A stretch of DNA of 14,187 nucleotides from Oscillospiraceae bacterium (GTDB taxonomy: Bacteria > Bacillota > Clostridia > Oscillospirales > Oscillospiraceae), in contig JAEETR010000167.1 in the NCBI GenBank assembly GCA_016286595.1, positions 1 through 14,187 on the forward strand, read 5' to 3'. The notes under the pieces are model-generated. The model was not told the DNA's origin. It saw nothing but the letters and a program-made list of their open reading frames with translations, and made no database searches. Numbering within the stretch: the stretch's first letter is position 1; each line of letters opens with the position of its first letter. Positions 13,502 through 14,187 of this stretch are shown here, in pieces. The translations under genes and the position numbers were made by a program.

Positions 13502-13843
13502 TCAGCCGTCAGTCCTGACTTCCCGGACCAGCTCCCGCTCCCCGGGGATATAGCGGATGCGCACCCTGTCGCCCCGGGAATGCTCCGTCCCGGGCGTGAA
13601 CGCCATGGGCGTCTCCCGCAGCTCGCCGTTCTCGTCAGTGTACTGCACGTAGGTGGTAAAGGAGGACACCGCCGTATCCGGGTCCCAGTTCTCCGTTATC
13701 TTCGACACGACGGCGTCTGTCTCGACGCCCTCGCTGTCTATCTTTTTTGCCTTCCTCAGCACCCTCACGGCCCGGAAGGCGAATACGGCTATCACGACGG
13801 CGCCGAACATCCACGTGATATTACCCGCAAGAAATTCCTTCAT
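13502..13843 (-). CDS. DUF3592-like single-pass membrane protein
   Basis: This 113-aa protein has one hydrophobic helix (about 8-28), a basic linker RVLRKAKK (27-34) and a soluble beta-rich domain. The domain contains the pattern V-x-T-D-A-V-V (about 40-46), FTTYVQYTDENG (63-74), a proline/phenylalanine turn and DRVRIRYIPGERE (92-104). This is the typical layout of DUF3592 proteins, whose function is unknown. The ATG at 13843 is chosen over 13882, since the longer form would overlap the preceding stop and add a non-family leader; a GGGGG ribosome site lies 10 nt upstream. It is 16 nt downstream of the partial kinase-like gene. Confidence 0.82.
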   Translation of the reverse strand: MKEFLAGNITWMFGAVVIAVFAFRAVRVLRKAKKIDSEGVETDAVVSKITENWDPDTAVSSFTTYVQYTDENGELRETPMAFTPGTEHSRGDRVRIRYIPGERELVREVRTDG

Positions 13844-13859
13844 CCGGCTTTTTCCCCCT

Positions 13860-14187
13860 TCAATTCCCGCGGTCGGCGGCAAGGCCGTCCACCAGCGCGT
13901 TTATCACAGTCTCCCAGCCGCCGCCGACGAGCGTCACCCGCTCCCCAGCCCGGCGGAAGCCCTCGATATATCTGCGGTTGTCCTCGATCAGCTCCCCGGC
14001 GGTGACGGCGTCCTCCAGCCGGGCCTCGATATCGCGGCTGTGGGCCTTTATCTCGTCAAACCGGCCGTCTATATACTCCCGCGTCATGGCAAGGCAGATG
14101 AACCGTATCGAATCGAGATACTCCGGGGAGAAATCCCGCCGCCAGCCGAAGGGCACGTAGCAGCCCTCCACGGTAAGGTTCTGACCG
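13860..14187 (-). CDS. C-terminal part of a probable P-loop kinase-like protein, cut by the window edge
   Basis: About 109 codons are visible and the frame is open to the right edge, so the gene starts outside the window; the GTG at 14171 is probably internal. The visible part begins GQNLTVEGCYVPFGWRRDF, then LDSIRFICLAMTREYI, a charged helix and a final WETVINALVDGL. The E-G-C-Y-x-P-F-x-W pattern, followed by a strand and a basic helix, resembles the second half of small Firmicute P-loop nucleotide-kinase-like proteins. The P-loop itself would be upstream and is not seen. The coding call is firm; the family is a guess from the C-terminal pattern. Confidence 0.6.
   Translation of the reverse strand, partial: GQNLTVEGCYVPFGWRRDFSPEYLDSIRFICLAMTREYIDGRFDEIKAHSRDIEARLEDAVTAGELIEDNRRYIEGFRRAGERVTLVGGGWETVINALVDGLAADRGN

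Overview
The window is GC-rich bacterial chromosome. Every gene I can support lies on the minus strand, so transcription runs from the right edge (14187) to the left (1). AGGAGG-type ribosome sites, a 7TM/HD-GYP signalling protein, an ansA-type asparaginase and small DUF3784/DUF3592-like membrane proteins suggest a high-GC anaerobic Firmicute, probably Clostridia. Isoleucine is often encoded by ATA despite the high GC. The taxonomic guess is inference from gene style; no rRNA or marker gene is present.

Reading in the direction of transcription, the right part (14187 to 9518) starts with the C-terminal part of a probable P-loop kinase-like protein. It is followed by a DUF3592-like membrane protein, a stand-alone RelA/SpoT-type HD hydrolase, a 7TM-PAS-HD-GYP cyclic-di-GMP phosphodiesterase, a three-helix small membrane protein, a type I L-asparaginase and an ACT-domain protein coupled to it by an ATGA overlap. 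The middle part (9475 to 4171) holds a LarA-family nickel-pincer racemase, an alpha/beta hydrolase, a threonine-aldolase-family PLP enzyme, an unrecognised 247-aa protein, a nitroreductase and a first MoaF-like protein. Gaps are 56 nt or less throughout, so this may be one very long directon with internal promoters. A perfect 16-bp hairpin at 4106-4141 closes it.

The left part has three further units. First come two more MoaF-like genes followed by a GNAT acetyltransferase (4015 to 1820). Next is a pair of MgtC/SapB-family membrane proteins with a recognisable promoter (1706-1735) and a strong terminator (196-230). Last is the N-terminus of a probable PaaI-type thioesterase, with an excellent sigma-A-type promoter (103-131), running off the left edge.

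The most unusual element is the run of three adjacent two-domain MoaF-like (calycin-fold) proteins with no molybdenum-cofactor gene nearby. Much of the rest is amino- and hydroxy-acid metabolism (asparaginase, threonine aldolase, LarA, ACT sensor) beside nucleotide second-messenger turnover (HD and HD-GYP). No mobile element, CRISPR array, tRNA or rRNA was seen. No gene-free stretch exceeds 300 bases.
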